DNA of 13,425 bases from CAYJQO01 sp964372445 (GCA_964372445.1 CAYJQO010000018.1:1-13425); one strand, 5' to 3'. Counted from the stretch's first letter, positions 4,715 through 12,306 are shown. The notes: generated by a model not told the origin, from the letters alone. Made by a program: numbers and translations.

Positions 4715-7700
4715 ATGGCCTTTAACCCATTCAAGCGGTGGGAAACGCCACCCGAGGAGCAACCGGGTGCCCCGACGCCGGAACGAGAAACCCCAATCGC
4801 ACCGGAGCAGCCTCCTGCGGATCACTTCGACGGCCAGCAGTACGAGGCGGAAAAAATTGCCTCTGACCCTCTCCATTTCACTCTCCGGGAAGCTGGTGCA
4901 GACCTGCCTGAGTTCAATATCCACTATGAGGTGGTGACGGCGGTCACACCCGATGAGAAGAACTCCAGGGAGGTAGTGGCAACTATTAAGACGTTCTCGA
5001 ACTACCACGATGCCTTGAAGTGCCACCAGGGTCTCACGCCTGCCGAGCAGGAGCGGGTGAAGACGTACCGGTGGGCCGAGGTAGAGCACCAGGGCGGGAT
5101 TGCGCTCCGCGCCGACGATAAGCTCTGGAAACGGCTCGGCAGCCCTGACGATTCACTCCACGCCCAGGAAGGTCGTATCGACAGCACCATCGCCGCGATC
5201 GAGGCCGGAACCTACGGGGACGCCTACGCCGCGAAGGTTGCAGATGGTCAGATTGAGCCGAGGCGGGGGCGGCCTAGTCGGAAAACCGTCGAGCTCGAAA
5301 CCCGCACCGAGTCTCAGTCGAAGTTTGAGGCTCTTGGCGAAGGCGCAGTCAACGAAGACTTCGAGAAAACCTTCCGCATCAAGCAGGAGGAGCTTAAAGG
5401 TATCGAGGGTTGGGGGAACCTCTCGCTCGGCCAGCAGGCGCTCGTTCTCGAGAACCTGAAGCAGTTCACCGTAGGCCGCATCCAGTCTGAAGCCATCAGC
5501 AAGTTCAAGGAAGAGGTTGGGGCGCTCGCCCCATCGGGGGAGGGTCTCGCGAAGCTCGGTGAGAAAAAGTTCTACCAGCAGATGTGGCGGAACATCGCGA
5601 AGCCTTTCTACCTCGCCCGGGCTGAACGCCAAACCGCCGAAGCGGTCCAGTACGGCGGCATCAAGGAGCACGGCGAGATCTTACGGCAGCTCGTCTCGCG
5701 TACCCGCGAGAGTGGCGTTGATGCTACCTTCGGCGAAGACGGTTCCATCCAGGTTGCGTACGTGAAGGTGCCGATACTCGAGGAGACGCCGGAAGGTAAA
5801 ACGCTAGGCCCTGGCGCTATCGAGGCGCGGCAATTCAACGAAGCGGCGAACCGCCTGGCGAAGGTCCCGCATGAGTGGTCAGAGCCAACGGCCACGCGGG
5901 CGCACCGGAAGGCGTACGAGGCGGCGCTTGCTGGCTATGCAAGCGCTACGGTGGCCATTCTCGAGCGGAAGAAGCAGGAACTTGCTGATAACCGAGGGGC
6001 TGCACTTGCCGTAGCTGATTTCGACCGTAAAGTTCAACTCGACCGGTTCCTCACGGCAAACCCGGACGTCGAGGCGGCCCTGGAGCAGGTGCACGAGGCG
6101 AAGTTTTGGAAACGTGCCATGAAGAGTATGGCGGCAGAGCGGGGCAGCTACATGGCCTTGGGTTTCGCGACTAGGACCGCAACCGCTCATTTCCTTGGCC
6201 TGGTGGCCGCTCCCATCGTCGCCGCGGGCATGGGCGCCTGGATCGCCCGAAAGCGCACCATTGAATCATTCCGCGAGGAGAAAGCTATGGCGGGCCGCGG
6301 CAAGCGAGGCAAGGGCGCCGAGGCCGAGCTCATGACCATGGTTGACGCGACCAACCTCGACAAGAAAATTGACCAGCTTATCCTCAAGATTGGAGCCACC
6401 ACCGACGAAGCTGAGGCGAAGAAGCTTCGTGGGGAGCTCGATACTCGGTTAAACTACAGCTACCTGAAGCTTGAGAAAGGCCTCGTGAACTTTGGCGGAG
6501 ACAAAGAGCAGCTTGCGAACCAGTACAACCTTTTGAAAAGATTTAGTGAAGCCGAAGTAGCTCTCCAGCTTGGCGAGCAAGAGGTCCAAGCGGCTCTCCA
6601 GGAACGGCTCAACGGATTCCTCGCCTACAAAGATAAGAAGCTCGAGAAGCACCTCACGAAGAAGATGCTTATGGGCGCTGGAATCGGCGCAACCTTTGCC
6701 GTTGCCGGTTACGGTATCCGAAGTTTCTTCAGCGGAGGTGGCGCGGCTCGGGAAGCTGCGCAAACAGGCGGCGGGAAAGGGTATATTCCTCCCGATCACG
6801 GCGGGCCTTCCAGCCGTGACTACGGTGCCCCGCCAATCACCGAGACCACGCATGGTGCTACTCCGGTAATCCCGGAATCATTGAAGACGGGAGCCGTGCC
6901 ACCTGAGAGCTTGCGGATTGGTGCCGTAACCCCTGAATCGCTGAAAACTGGTGCAGTCCCCCCAGAGTCTTTGAAGACCGGTGCGGTTATGCCGGAGAGC
7001 CTGAAGGTAGACCTCTCGACTGGTGAGGGAGTCAAGAATTTTATCGAGGCGGAGCACCCAGGTCTCTTGAGCGACACCACGTGGCAGATCGACAACCAGG
7101 GGGGGATCTCCCGGTCAGGCTACGAAGGGTCGTACGCCATCGACCAGGACGGCAACATCACCTACACGGAAGGCGGCATCATGGAGGAGCTGAAGCCCGG
7201 CAGCTCGACCTGGGAAGCGGTCCCGCTGGGGAAATACATGGGGCCGGACCAACTCTGGGAATTCTTCGCTGGCAAGCACCCAGCGTTCGCCAACGATTCT
7301 ACCTGGAAGTTTGATTCCACAGGCATTCACCGGGAGGGTTACACAGGGACGTACACGATGGATGGCGAGGGCAACCTGCACTACGAGGGGCCGGAGGTTG
7401 AGACGCCAAAGGTGCTGAAACCTGGGAGCACTGACTGGGTGCCCATCGAGGAACCGAAGGGAGCTGGAGCCGCAGTGGCATTTGAAATTCCTGAGGAGCT
7501 CAAGACACCCGAGTCCTACATCGAAACCGCCGGCAAGGGGTCCTCCGTGTGGAGCATGATCGAGCACCAGCTCAAGTCGCGGGTGCCAAACTTCGAGAAC
7601 CTGAAACCGGCGCAGCGCACCTGGCTCATTGACTACTACAAAGACCAAGTGGTGGCTCACCCGGAGACCTTCGGTCTCAAAGACCCCGACCTGGTTCAGG

Positions 7701-8437
7701 TAGGCCAAAAAGTTAACCTTGGCAGGCTCTTCAGTGGTGTTGACGCAGAAGCCGAGCTTGCAAAGGCCACGGGCCGGGCCCAAGGCCTCTCCGAGGCAGC
7801 CATGAAGCATATCATGGAGTACCGGCAGCCGGGTGCCGCGGCGCATGAGGAGGTGGTTGAGGCAGCGCACGGTGGCGATGCGGCCACAGAGGCCGTCCCC
7901 GCTGAATATGTGCCAAACCCCGAGCAAGTAGCCCAGGCTATCCAGGAGAGTAACGATATGCTTCGGGGGAGCCTCGAGAAGCTCAAGCATTTCGATGACC
8001 TCTCGCTCTTTGAACAGCGGGTGACGTTGCACACGATCGAAGACGCCAAGTATATGTTCGACCACCTTGGTGTTGATACCGCGAGAGTTTCCATTTTCAG
8101 TGAGATCGACCAGTTGAGCGGGAAGGCTGCCAGCGAACTACTAGAAACCGAGAAGGCGTTCAGTAGCCTCCTCGAAACCATCCACAGCGGCATCAAGCTT
8201 GATTGGACAGCGATCGGCTCTAAACGGGTAAGCTCGATTCTGGAGATCGCGGGAACCGAGGCACCTGACCAGCTCTCGAAGGGGGCGCTGAAGCTTGTCG
8301 ACGTGATCCGGGAACTGAAGCCGAATGCCTACGAGAAGACCCTCACCTTCACCAATTTCCTCATGAGCCGGTTCACGGGCGGTGGCGACGGCGGGATCAA
8401 GAAAATATTCGACGAGGTGATGCGCCGGGCCTACTAG
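4715..8437 (+). CDS. Large membrane-anchored protein with LysM-like domain
   Basis: The 1240-residue product has no signal peptide. Residues 1-470 are charged, mostly helical and unrecognised. A hydrophobic stretch at about 480-506 (one helix or a tight hairpin) is followed by a very basic ARKR...RGKRGK region and a coiled-coil-like segment to 650, then a second helix at 651-671. Residues 720-767 carry five 10-residue repeats of the PESLKTGAVP type. Two related domains follow (about 773-835 and 847-912), sharing HP..x.(S/D)xTW, GYxGxY and LKPGS. Residues 935-1003 resemble LysM: GKGSSVWSMIE, then ..HPETFGLKDPDLVQVGQKVNL. About 230 C-terminal residues are helical and unassigned. Positive charges place the 509-650 loop inside, so the repeats and LysM-like part are probably outside, perhaps binding peptidoglycan. 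An envelope-spanning role is inference. Confidence 0.8.
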   Translation: MAFNPFKRWETPPEEQPGAPTPERETPIAPEQPPADHFDGQQYEAEKIASDPLHFTLREAGADLPEFNIHYEVVTAVTPDEKNSREVVATIKTFSNYHDALKCHQGLTPAEQERVKTYRWAEVEHQGGIALRADDKLWKRLGSPDDSLHAQEGRIDSTIAAIEAGTYGDAYAAKVADGQIEPRRGRPSRKTVELETRTESQSKFEALGEGAVNEDFEKTFRIKQEELKGIEGWGNLSLGQQALVLENLKQFTVGRIQSEAISKFKEEVGALAPSGEGLAKLGEKKFYQQMWRNIAKPFYLARAERQTAEAVQYGGIKEHGEILRQLVSRTRESGVDATFGEDGSIQVAYVKVPILEETPEGKTLGPGAIEARQFNEAANRLAKVPHEWSEPTATRAHRKAYEAALAGYASATVAILERKKQELADNRGAALAVADFDRKVQLDRFLTANPDVEAALEQVHEAKFWKRAMKSMAAERGSYMALGFATRTATAHFLGLVAAPIVAAGMGAWIARKRTIESFREEKAMAGRGKRGKGAEAELMTMVDATNLDKKIDQLILKIGATTDEAEAKKLRGELDTRLNYSYLKLEKGLVNFGGDKEQLANQYNLLKRFSEAEVALQLGEQEVQAALQERLNGFLAYKDKKLEKHLTKKMLMGAGIGATFAVAGYGIRSFFSGGGAAREAAQTGGGKGYIPPDHGGPSSRDYGAPPITETTHGATPVIPESLKTGAVPPESLRIGAVTPESLKTGAVPPESLKTGAVMPESLKVDLSTGEGVKNFIEAEHPGLLSDTTWQIDNQGGISRSGYEGSYAIDQDGNITYTEGGIMEELKPGSSTWEAVPLGKYMGPDQLWEFFAGKHPAFANDSTWKFDSTGIHREGYTGTYTMDGEGNLHYEGPEVETPKVLKPGSTDWVPIEEPKGAGAAVAFEIPEELKTPESYIETAGKGSSVWSMIEHQLKSRVPNFENLKPAQRTWLIDYYKDQVVAHPETFGLKDPDLVQVGQKVNLGRLFSGVDAEAELAKATGRAQGLSEAAMKHIMEYRQPGAAAHEEVVEAAHGGDAATEAVPAEYVPNPEQVAQAIQESNDMLRGSLEKLKHFDDLSLFEQRVTLHTIEDAKYMFDHLGVDTARVSIFSEIDQLSGKAASELLETEKAFSSLLETIHSGIKLDWTAIGSKRVSSILEIAGTEAPDQLSKGALKLVDVIRELKPNAYEKTLTFTNFLMSRFTGGGDGGIKKIFDEVMRRAY
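6872..7015 (+). repeat. Five tandem 30-bp coding repeats
   Basis: Inside the 1240-aa gene, five consecutive 30-bp units encode variants of PESLKTGAVP (the last is PESLKVDLS). The DNA differs at many codon third positions while the protein stays conserved, so selection acts on the peptide rather than these being recent duplications. Confidence 0.8.
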
Positions 8438-8479
8438 CGCTCGGCGGCTACGCCGGTTAGCATGGATCGATTTAGATTT

Positions 8480-8554
8480 TGGTGCCCTCGCCCCGATTCG
8501 AACGGGGAACAGCTGCTTCGAAGGCAGCGGTGATATCCGTTTCACCACGAGGGC
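8480..8554 (-). tRNA. tRNA-Arg(TCG)
   Basis: The minus strand gives acceptor GCCCTCG/CGAGGGC, D-arm GTGA/TCAC, anticodon stem GCTGC/GCAGC with loop CTTCGAA (anticodon TCG, arginine CGA codon), and T-arm CCCCG/CGGGG with loop TTCGAAT. Discriminator A and CCA (8480-8482) are encoded, unlike tRNA-Lys in this window. It converges on the 1240-aa gene with a gap of 42 bases. A weak GGCG/CGCC hairpin lies in that gap, without a T-tract. Confidence 0.93.
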
Positions 8555-8564
8555 GCTCGTCGTC

Positions 8565-8593
8565 ATTCTACGACGGGTTTTCTAAAATATAAA
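8565..8593 (-). promoter_or_regulatory. Promoter for tRNA-Arg
   Basis: On the minus strand TTTATA (8588-8593) and TAGAAT (8565-8570) are spaced by 17 bases, putting the start about 4 bases before the tRNA. The -35 overlaps the T-tract of the preceding gene's terminator. Confidence 0.5.
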
Positions 8594-8617
8594 GCCCCGG
8601 ATACAATGCCGGGGCTT
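8588..8617 (-). terminator. Rho-independent terminator after the 78-aa gene
   Basis: AAGCCCCGG (8592-8600) and CCGGGGCTT (8609-8617) form a perfect 9-bp stem with an 8-base loop. On the minus strand it is followed by TATATTTT. It lies 18 bases after the stop of the small four-cysteine gene. Confidence 0.8.
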
Positions 8618-8635
8618 CTGTAATCTCATAACTGG

Positions 8636-8872
8636 TTACCTGCCGAAGCGCATGGTGGTATGCCCTCCCAACTGCTCGCCATGTTCCTTTTCCCACCGTT
8701 CGAAGCAACTTCCATTTCTGTCGTCGTGGTGCGGGTAGCAGAAAATCAAGGTCCCGGCTCTTGCGACAAAGATATGCTCGCCGGGGTCAAACGTTCCCTC
8801 GCAGCAGGCGCATTGTTTTTCCGGCCCTTCGTAGCGCTCAATTGTTTTCGCCGCTTTCAATCCTTCTCCCAT
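8636..8872 (-). CDS. Small four-cysteine (zinc-binding-like) protein A
   Basis: The 78-residue product has C21-x2-C24, C45 and C56, with HH at 48-49, around a compact core containing GTFDPGEHIF and GTLIFCYPHHDD. The cysteine layout suggests one bound zinc ion. It is clearly related to the 74-residue protein at 9089-9313: both show C-x2-C, then F-x2-GE, then FC and a final Cys followed closely by a Trp. There is no signal peptide or membrane segment, so it is cytoplasmic. AAAGG lies a short distance upstream of the ATG, and a TTGACA-17-TATGCT promoter and a terminator frame the gene as a single unit. I do not recognise the family; binding to nucleic acid or a partner protein is possible. Confidence 0.75.
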   Translation of the reverse strand: MGEGLKAAKTIERYEGPEKQCACCEGTFDPGEHIFVARAGTLIFCYPHHDDRNGSCFERWEKEHGEQLGGHTTMRFGR

Positions 8873-8906
8873 ACCCGATGCCTTTCAGCTGATGTGTATG
8901 AAAGTG

Positions 8907-8938
8907 GTATGCTTGCACTAGCATACTAAGATAGTGCA
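8907..8938. promoter_or_regulatory. Two overlapping inverted repeats (operator candidate)
   Basis: GTATGCT (8907-8913) pairs with AGCATAC (8920-8926), and TGCACTA (8914-8920) pairs with TAGTGCA (8932-8938). The dyads interlock and cover the -10 element, spacer and start point of the promoter for the 78-aa gene, where a repressor would block RNA polymerase. They could also form alternative hairpins in DNA. Confidence 0.5.
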
Positions 8939-8948
8939 GGTGTGTCAA
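8920..8948 (-). promoter_or_regulatory. Strong promoter for four-cysteine protein A
   Basis: On the minus strand TTGACA (8943-8948), a 17-base spacer and TATGCT (8920-8925). The start would fall near 8913, about 40 bases upstream of the ATG. Confidence 0.75.
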
Positions 8949-9012
8949 TTCGCGGTACCATGAGAGTGTACTTGAACTCCCGCGTTCCTCCGACCACCCT
9001 ACACACACTCCC

Positions 9013-9044
9013 AATAAAAAAGGAAAGCCGCGGTGGCGGCTTTC
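9013..9044 (-). terminator. Rho-independent terminator after the 74-aa gene
   Basis: GAAAGCCGC (9023-9031) and GCGGCTTTC (9036-9044) form a perfect 9-bp stem with a 4-base loop. On the minus strand CCTTTTTTATT follows. An A-run on the other side (9045-9050) may make it work in both directions. Confidence 0.8.
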
Positions 9045-9088
9045 AAAAAACTGCGGTTGAGGCAACGGCTCGACACATACCCTGCTAC

Positions 9089-9313
9089 TCAGAGCTCCTC
9101 GTACGTGAGCTCCGCCGGTTCAGCCTCGAACCCTCCTTCCTGCTTGAGGAGCCAAGGGTCTAGGCAGTTCCCGGTCTGTCGTGCATCCTCCCTCGTCTTG
9201 AGGCAGAACGGGAGGATCTGCCCGTTTGTCTCAACAGCCTGGATGGTTTCCCCTGTGACAAACGGTCGCTGGCAGGTGGTGCATTTCACACCCTTTCCGG
9301 AATACGTTCTCAT
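9089..9313 (-). CDS. Small four-cysteine (zinc-binding-like) protein B
   Basis: The 74-residue product has C11-x2-C14-x22-C37-x12-C50. It resembles the 78-residue protein at 8636-8872 in the order KCTTC, F-x2-GE, PFC and GNC-x3-W, so the two are paralogues. It differs in its acidic C-terminus (FEAEPAELTYEEL) and in lacking the His pair. A good Shine-Dalgarno site, GAAGGTG, lies just upstream of the ATG, and a terminator follows the TGA. It has its own promoter that overlaps the divergent cca promoter. Its length, charge and lack of export signal suggest a cytoplasmic regulator or adaptor, but no function can be named. Confidence 0.75.
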   Translation of the reverse strand: MRTYSGKGVKCTTCQRPFVTGETIQAVETNGQILPFCLKTREDARQTGNCLDPWLLKQEGGFEAEPAELTYEEL

Positions 9314-9358
9314 CTGGCACCTTCTGAACGGTTGCTAGTTTTGAATTGGCCTGCGGGC

Positions 9359-9387
9359 ACCTTACGACGATTGGGCAACCCTGTCAA
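9359..9387 (-). promoter_or_regulatory. Promoter for four-cysteine protein B
   Basis: On the minus strand a perfect TTGACA (9382-9387) is followed after 17 bases by TAAGGT (9359-9364), a weak -10. It overlaps the divergent cca promoter, so the two may compete for polymerase. Confidence 0.5.
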
Positions 9388-9400
9388 ATTTAGCTAGAAT
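9371..9400 (+). promoter_or_regulatory. Promoter giving a near-leaderless start of cca
   Basis: TTGGGC (9371-9376), 18 bases, then TAGAAT (9395-9400). Only 8 bases separate the -10 from the ATG, so the transcript would start within a base or two of the codon. No Shine-Dalgarno site is present. Confidence 0.55.
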
Positions 9401-9408
9401 AGTTTGAC

Positions 9409-10866
9409 ATGAAGCTGTCGACGCCCCCTGAGGTGGAGCACATTGCCTCGAAGCTCCGGGGGGCAACCTTCCAAGCGTACCTGGTCGGGGGCTGCGTCCG
9501 AGACCTGCTCCTCGGCCGCCCGCCCAAGGACTGGGACATCGCGACCGATGCAACGCCTGAGGAGATTCAAAAGCTGTTTCCCGAGAGCGTGTACGAAAAC
9601 ACGTTCGGTACCGTGGGCGTGAAAACCGATGCCGAGGATCCGATGGTGAAAGTGGTCGAGGTGACCACGTTCCGGCTCGAGGGGCGGTACACCGACAAGC
9701 GCCACCCCGATGAGGTGCGGTTTGCGAAGACCATCGGGGAAGATCTCTCGCGACGTGACTTCACCGTGAACGCGATTGCGCTCGAGCTCCCGGGTGGAGC
9801 GATCGTTGATCCGTATGGCGGCCAGGATGACATCAAGGCGAAGCTTATTCGGACGGTTGGTGATCCCAAAGCCCGCTTCAGCGAGGACGCGTTACGCCTC
9901 ATGCGGGCGGTGCGCCTCTCAGCCGAGCTTGGATTTGAAATTGATGCCGCAACGGCGAAAGCGGTGGGTACCGAAGCGAAACTCCTCGAGGTGATCGCGC
10001 CGGAGCGAATCCGCGACGAGTTCCAGAAGCTCATCATGAGCGACGGCGCGGCGGAGGGGGTGCGGCTCCTCGAGCGACTGGGGCTCCTCCGGTTCATTCT
10101 CCCAGAACTCCGTGAGGGGATTGGGTGCCGCCAGAACAAGCACCACATCTACACGGTTTTCGATCACAACGTGCGGGCGCTCGAGTACGCTGTCCGGCAG
10201 GGGTACCCGCTTGAGATCCGGCTCGCTGCGTTCCTCCACGATGTCGGGAAACCGCGCGCGAAGCGTGGGGAGGGTCCCGATGCAACGTTCTACGGTCACG
10301 AGTACGTCGGTGCCAAGATGGTGCTCAAGATGCTCGACCGGCTCCGCTTCCCCAAGGTAACCATCGAGCGCGTCGCGCATCTCGTGCGGAGCCACATGTT
10401 CTACTACAACACGGGCGAGGTGAGCGCGGCGGGCGTGCGGCGGTTCCTCTCCCGCGTGGGACCGGAAAACGTGGACGACATCATGAAGGTTCGGGAGGCG
10501 GATCGGATTGGCTCCGGCGTCCCCAAGGCGGTGGTCTACAAGATGCGGCACCTCCTCTTCATGATTGAGAAGGTTCGCCGCGACCCCGTTTCGCCGAAGA
10601 TGCTCGCGGTCCGCGGCGATGACGTGATGCGCATTGCCGGCATCGGGCCGAGCCCGAAGATCGGACAAATACTTGATATCTTACTCGAAGAGGTTATCGA
10701 TGATCCGAGAGGGAATACCAAAGAACATCTTGAGGCAAGGGTAGAGAAACTTGCGGCGCTCTCGGATGGGGAACTCCAAGCGATGCGTGCGAAGGCGCGT
10801 GAGCGGAAAGAAGAGTTTGAGTCCGGGGTCGAGGATGAGATGAAAAGGAAATACTATGTTCAATAA
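9409..10866 (+). CDS. cca: CCA tRNA nucleotidyltransferase with HD domain
   Basis: The enzyme adds or repairs the 3' CCA end of tRNAs in the cytoplasm, using CTP and ATP. The 485-residue protein opens with the class II nucleotidyltransferase signature: GG at 27-28, VRD at 30-32, and the metal-binding DWD at 41-43. RRDFTVNA in the second part of the head and the stretch from KLIRTVGD (145) through ARFSEDALRLMRAVR are typical of the poly(A) polymerase/CCA family. A C-terminal HD domain has HD at 277-278, so 2',3'-cyclic phosphate or phosphatase activity is possible. Length fits the HD-containing bacterial type. tRNA-Lys here lacks an encoded CCA and would need it. The gene overlaps the next one by 11 bases. 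Whether it is a full CCA enzyme or an A-adding one is not decided by sequence inspection. Confidence 0.95.
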   Translation: MKLSTPPEVEHIASKLRGATFQAYLVGGCVRDLLLGRPPKDWDIATDATPEEIQKLFPESVYENTFGTVGVKTDAEDPMVKVVEVTTFRLEGRYTDKRHPDEVRFAKTIGEDLSRRDFTVNAIALELPGGAIVDPYGGQDDIKAKLIRTVGDPKARFSEDALRLMRAVRLSAELGFEIDAATAKAVGTEAKLLEVIAPERIRDEFQKLIMSDGAAEGVRLLERLGLLRFILPELREGIGCRQNKHHIYTVFDHNVRALEYAVRQGYPLEIRLAAFLHDVGKPRAKRGEGPDATFYGHEYVGAKMVLKMLDRLRFPKVTIERVAHLVRSHMFYYNTGEVSAAGVRRFLSRVGPENVDDIMKVREADRIGSGVPKAVVYKMRHLLFMIEKVRRDPVSPKMLAVRGDDVMRIAGIGPSPKIGQILDILLEEVIDDPRGNTKEHLEARVEKLAALSDGELQAMRAKARERKEEFESGVEDEMKRKYYVQ

Positions 10867-12202
10867 ACCCGCGGCTACCGGGAGTGGCATTGCACCGCCG
10901 CCTTCTATTTGGTTTGAGACCCTGCCCATTTTTGAGAACCAACTTAGTGGCGATTTTACCTGTGACACGGCTGTTGTTGGGGGAGGTATCACCGGGATAT
11001 CCGCCGCCTATCACCTGGCGCGGGCAGGACAGCACGTGGTGGTGTTGGAAAGGTATGGCATTGGGGAAGGGAGCAGCGGGTTGAGCGGTGGTTTCACTGC
11101 TGCCACATCGTCGCGGGATCTTCGGACGCTGATCGCGATGCGCGGAGAGAACGATGGAAAAGCGATTTTTGACTCAATTATTCATGCCATTGCTGGGATG
11201 GAGCATGTCATGCAAAAGGAAAAAATTGAATGTGGTTTTCAGAGAAACCATTCCCTATATTTTGCTGCCGAGAGGTCGCACGTCGGCGTCTTGGAGGAGG
11301 AGTACAAGTGGCGCGCGAAAATGGGATACCATGCTGAACTGTACGCGGCAGGAGATGCACGTATCCCGGTTGCAGGCGCCTACGGCGCACTCAAAACATT
11401 TGGAGATGCATCACTGAATCCCGCGGCGTTTGTGCGTGGTGTGGCGATCGCGGTTGTGCGCTACGGCGGTGAGGTGTTCACTCACACATGCGTTGTGAAG
11501 GTAGAGGAGGATGGGGATGGTATCACCGCATGGACTGCAAAGGGTAATCGTGTGCAGGCGAAGCATACGGTTGTCGCGACCAATGGCTGGCACGATCTGC
11601 TGAAGGCGATGCCACACTTAAAGTACGTGTCGGTTCCGTACGTAAGCCACATGATCGTAACTGAACCGGTTCGAGGCATCGAGGAAAAGTGGAGGGGGGA
11701 ACTTCTTTGGGACACGTATGAGGTGTACCACTACCTGAGGTTATTAGAAGATGGCCGTATCCTCATTGGTGGCGAGGATAGGTGGTTTGGGGAACCATAC
11801 CACGGATCACTACCGGGAAGCTCGCGATACCATAGGCGGCTGCTCAATAAGCTTCGGGAGTATTTCCCGGATTTTGAGATCACGTGCTCTCGTGGATGGA
11901 GTGGCTACCTTGCCGATCCAATCGATGGCCTTCCCTTCATGGAAACGCGCGGCCGCGTGACCGCCGCGATCGTCGATGGCCTGCCCATTGGATGGAGCGT
12001 TGGCCAGGCCATTTCTGATCGGATTGTGCGTAATCACTCAGCGCTCGATGTGCTCTATGATGCGGTACATCGCAAGTTGGGGTTTTGGAGACGCCTCTTT
12101 GTAAGAACGCCGCTGCCCAGCCGCTTCAAGGAAATCTTGCTGAAGATCGCGGTGGTAGTAGTACGCGCGCTCGACGAGCTAGATAAAAAGTTTCGGTACT
12201 AG
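10856..12202 (+). CDS. FAD-dependent oxidoreductase (DAO family)
   Basis: The 448-residue protein has a dinucleotide-binding motif TAVVGGGITGISAAYHL with GGGITG at about 42-47, and the ribose-binding Glu in VVVLERYG near residue 64. The following GEGSSGLSGGFTA resembles the FAD-contacting loop of glycine/D-amino-acid oxidase-like (DAO) enzymes, such as gamma-glutamylputrescine oxidase. Near the end, VDGLPIGWSVGQAISDRIV matches the C-terminal FAD-binding part. These enzymes oxidise an amine or amino acid and pass electrons to oxygen or a carrier; the substrate is unknown here. The start lies inside cca (11-base overlap) behind AAAAGGAAA, so translation is probably coupled. Codon third positions look less GC-biased than in cca, hinting at a different origin. 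The last 40 residues are hydrophobic and basic (IAVVVVRAL), perhaps membrane-associating. Confidence 0.88.
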   Translation: MFNKPAATGSGIAPPPSIWFETLPIFENQLSGDFTCDTAVVGGGITGISAAYHLARAGQHVVVLERYGIGEGSSGLSGGFTAATSSRDLRTLIAMRGENDGKAIFDSIIHAIAGMEHVMQKEKIECGFQRNHSLYFAAERSHVGVLEEEYKWRAKMGYHAELYAAGDARIPVAGAYGALKTFGDASLNPAAFVRGVAIAVVRYGGEVFTHTCVVKVEEDGDGITAWTAKGNRVQAKHTVVATNGWHDLLKAMPHLKYVSVPYVSHMIVTEPVRGIEEKWRGELLWDTYEVYHYLRLLEDGRILIGGEDRWFGEPYHGSLPGSSRYHRRLLNKLREYFPDFEITCSRGWSGYLADPIDGLPFMETRGRVTAAIVDGLPIGWSVGQAISDRIVRNHSALDVLYDAVHRKLGFWRRLFVRTPLPSRFKEILLKIAVVVVRALDELDKKFRY

Positions 12203-12306
12203 CCCATGCTGCCGGTGATTATTGCGGTTTCGTATCGGTGGAGCTGTGCAATCCGTTCCAGTGCATAGGTTTCTTGGGGGAGCTGGGTCCTGGAATTCCC
12301 GTACTT
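12199..12306 (-). pseudogene. Possible 35-residue gene remnant
   Basis: On the minus strand a stop-free frame of 35 residues, ending in TAG and overlapping the FAD gene's stop, reads as protein-like sequence (LPQETYALERIAQLHRYE). It has no start codon and is bounded upstream by TGA. It may be the C-terminus of a decayed convergent gene, or chance. Confidence 0.2.

Noticed and set aside
6872..7015. Possible CRISPR-like tandem array
   Set aside because: The 30-bp units are contiguous, without spacers, and encode a conserved decapeptide inside a long gene.
7115..8065. Long minus-strand open frame (316 codons)
   Set aside because: Antisense to the 1240-aa gene, with no ribosome site, promoter or recognisable domain.
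9919..10668. Minus-strand open frame of 249 codons
   Set aside because: Antisense to the well-supported cca gene; its composition is a mirror of cca codons.
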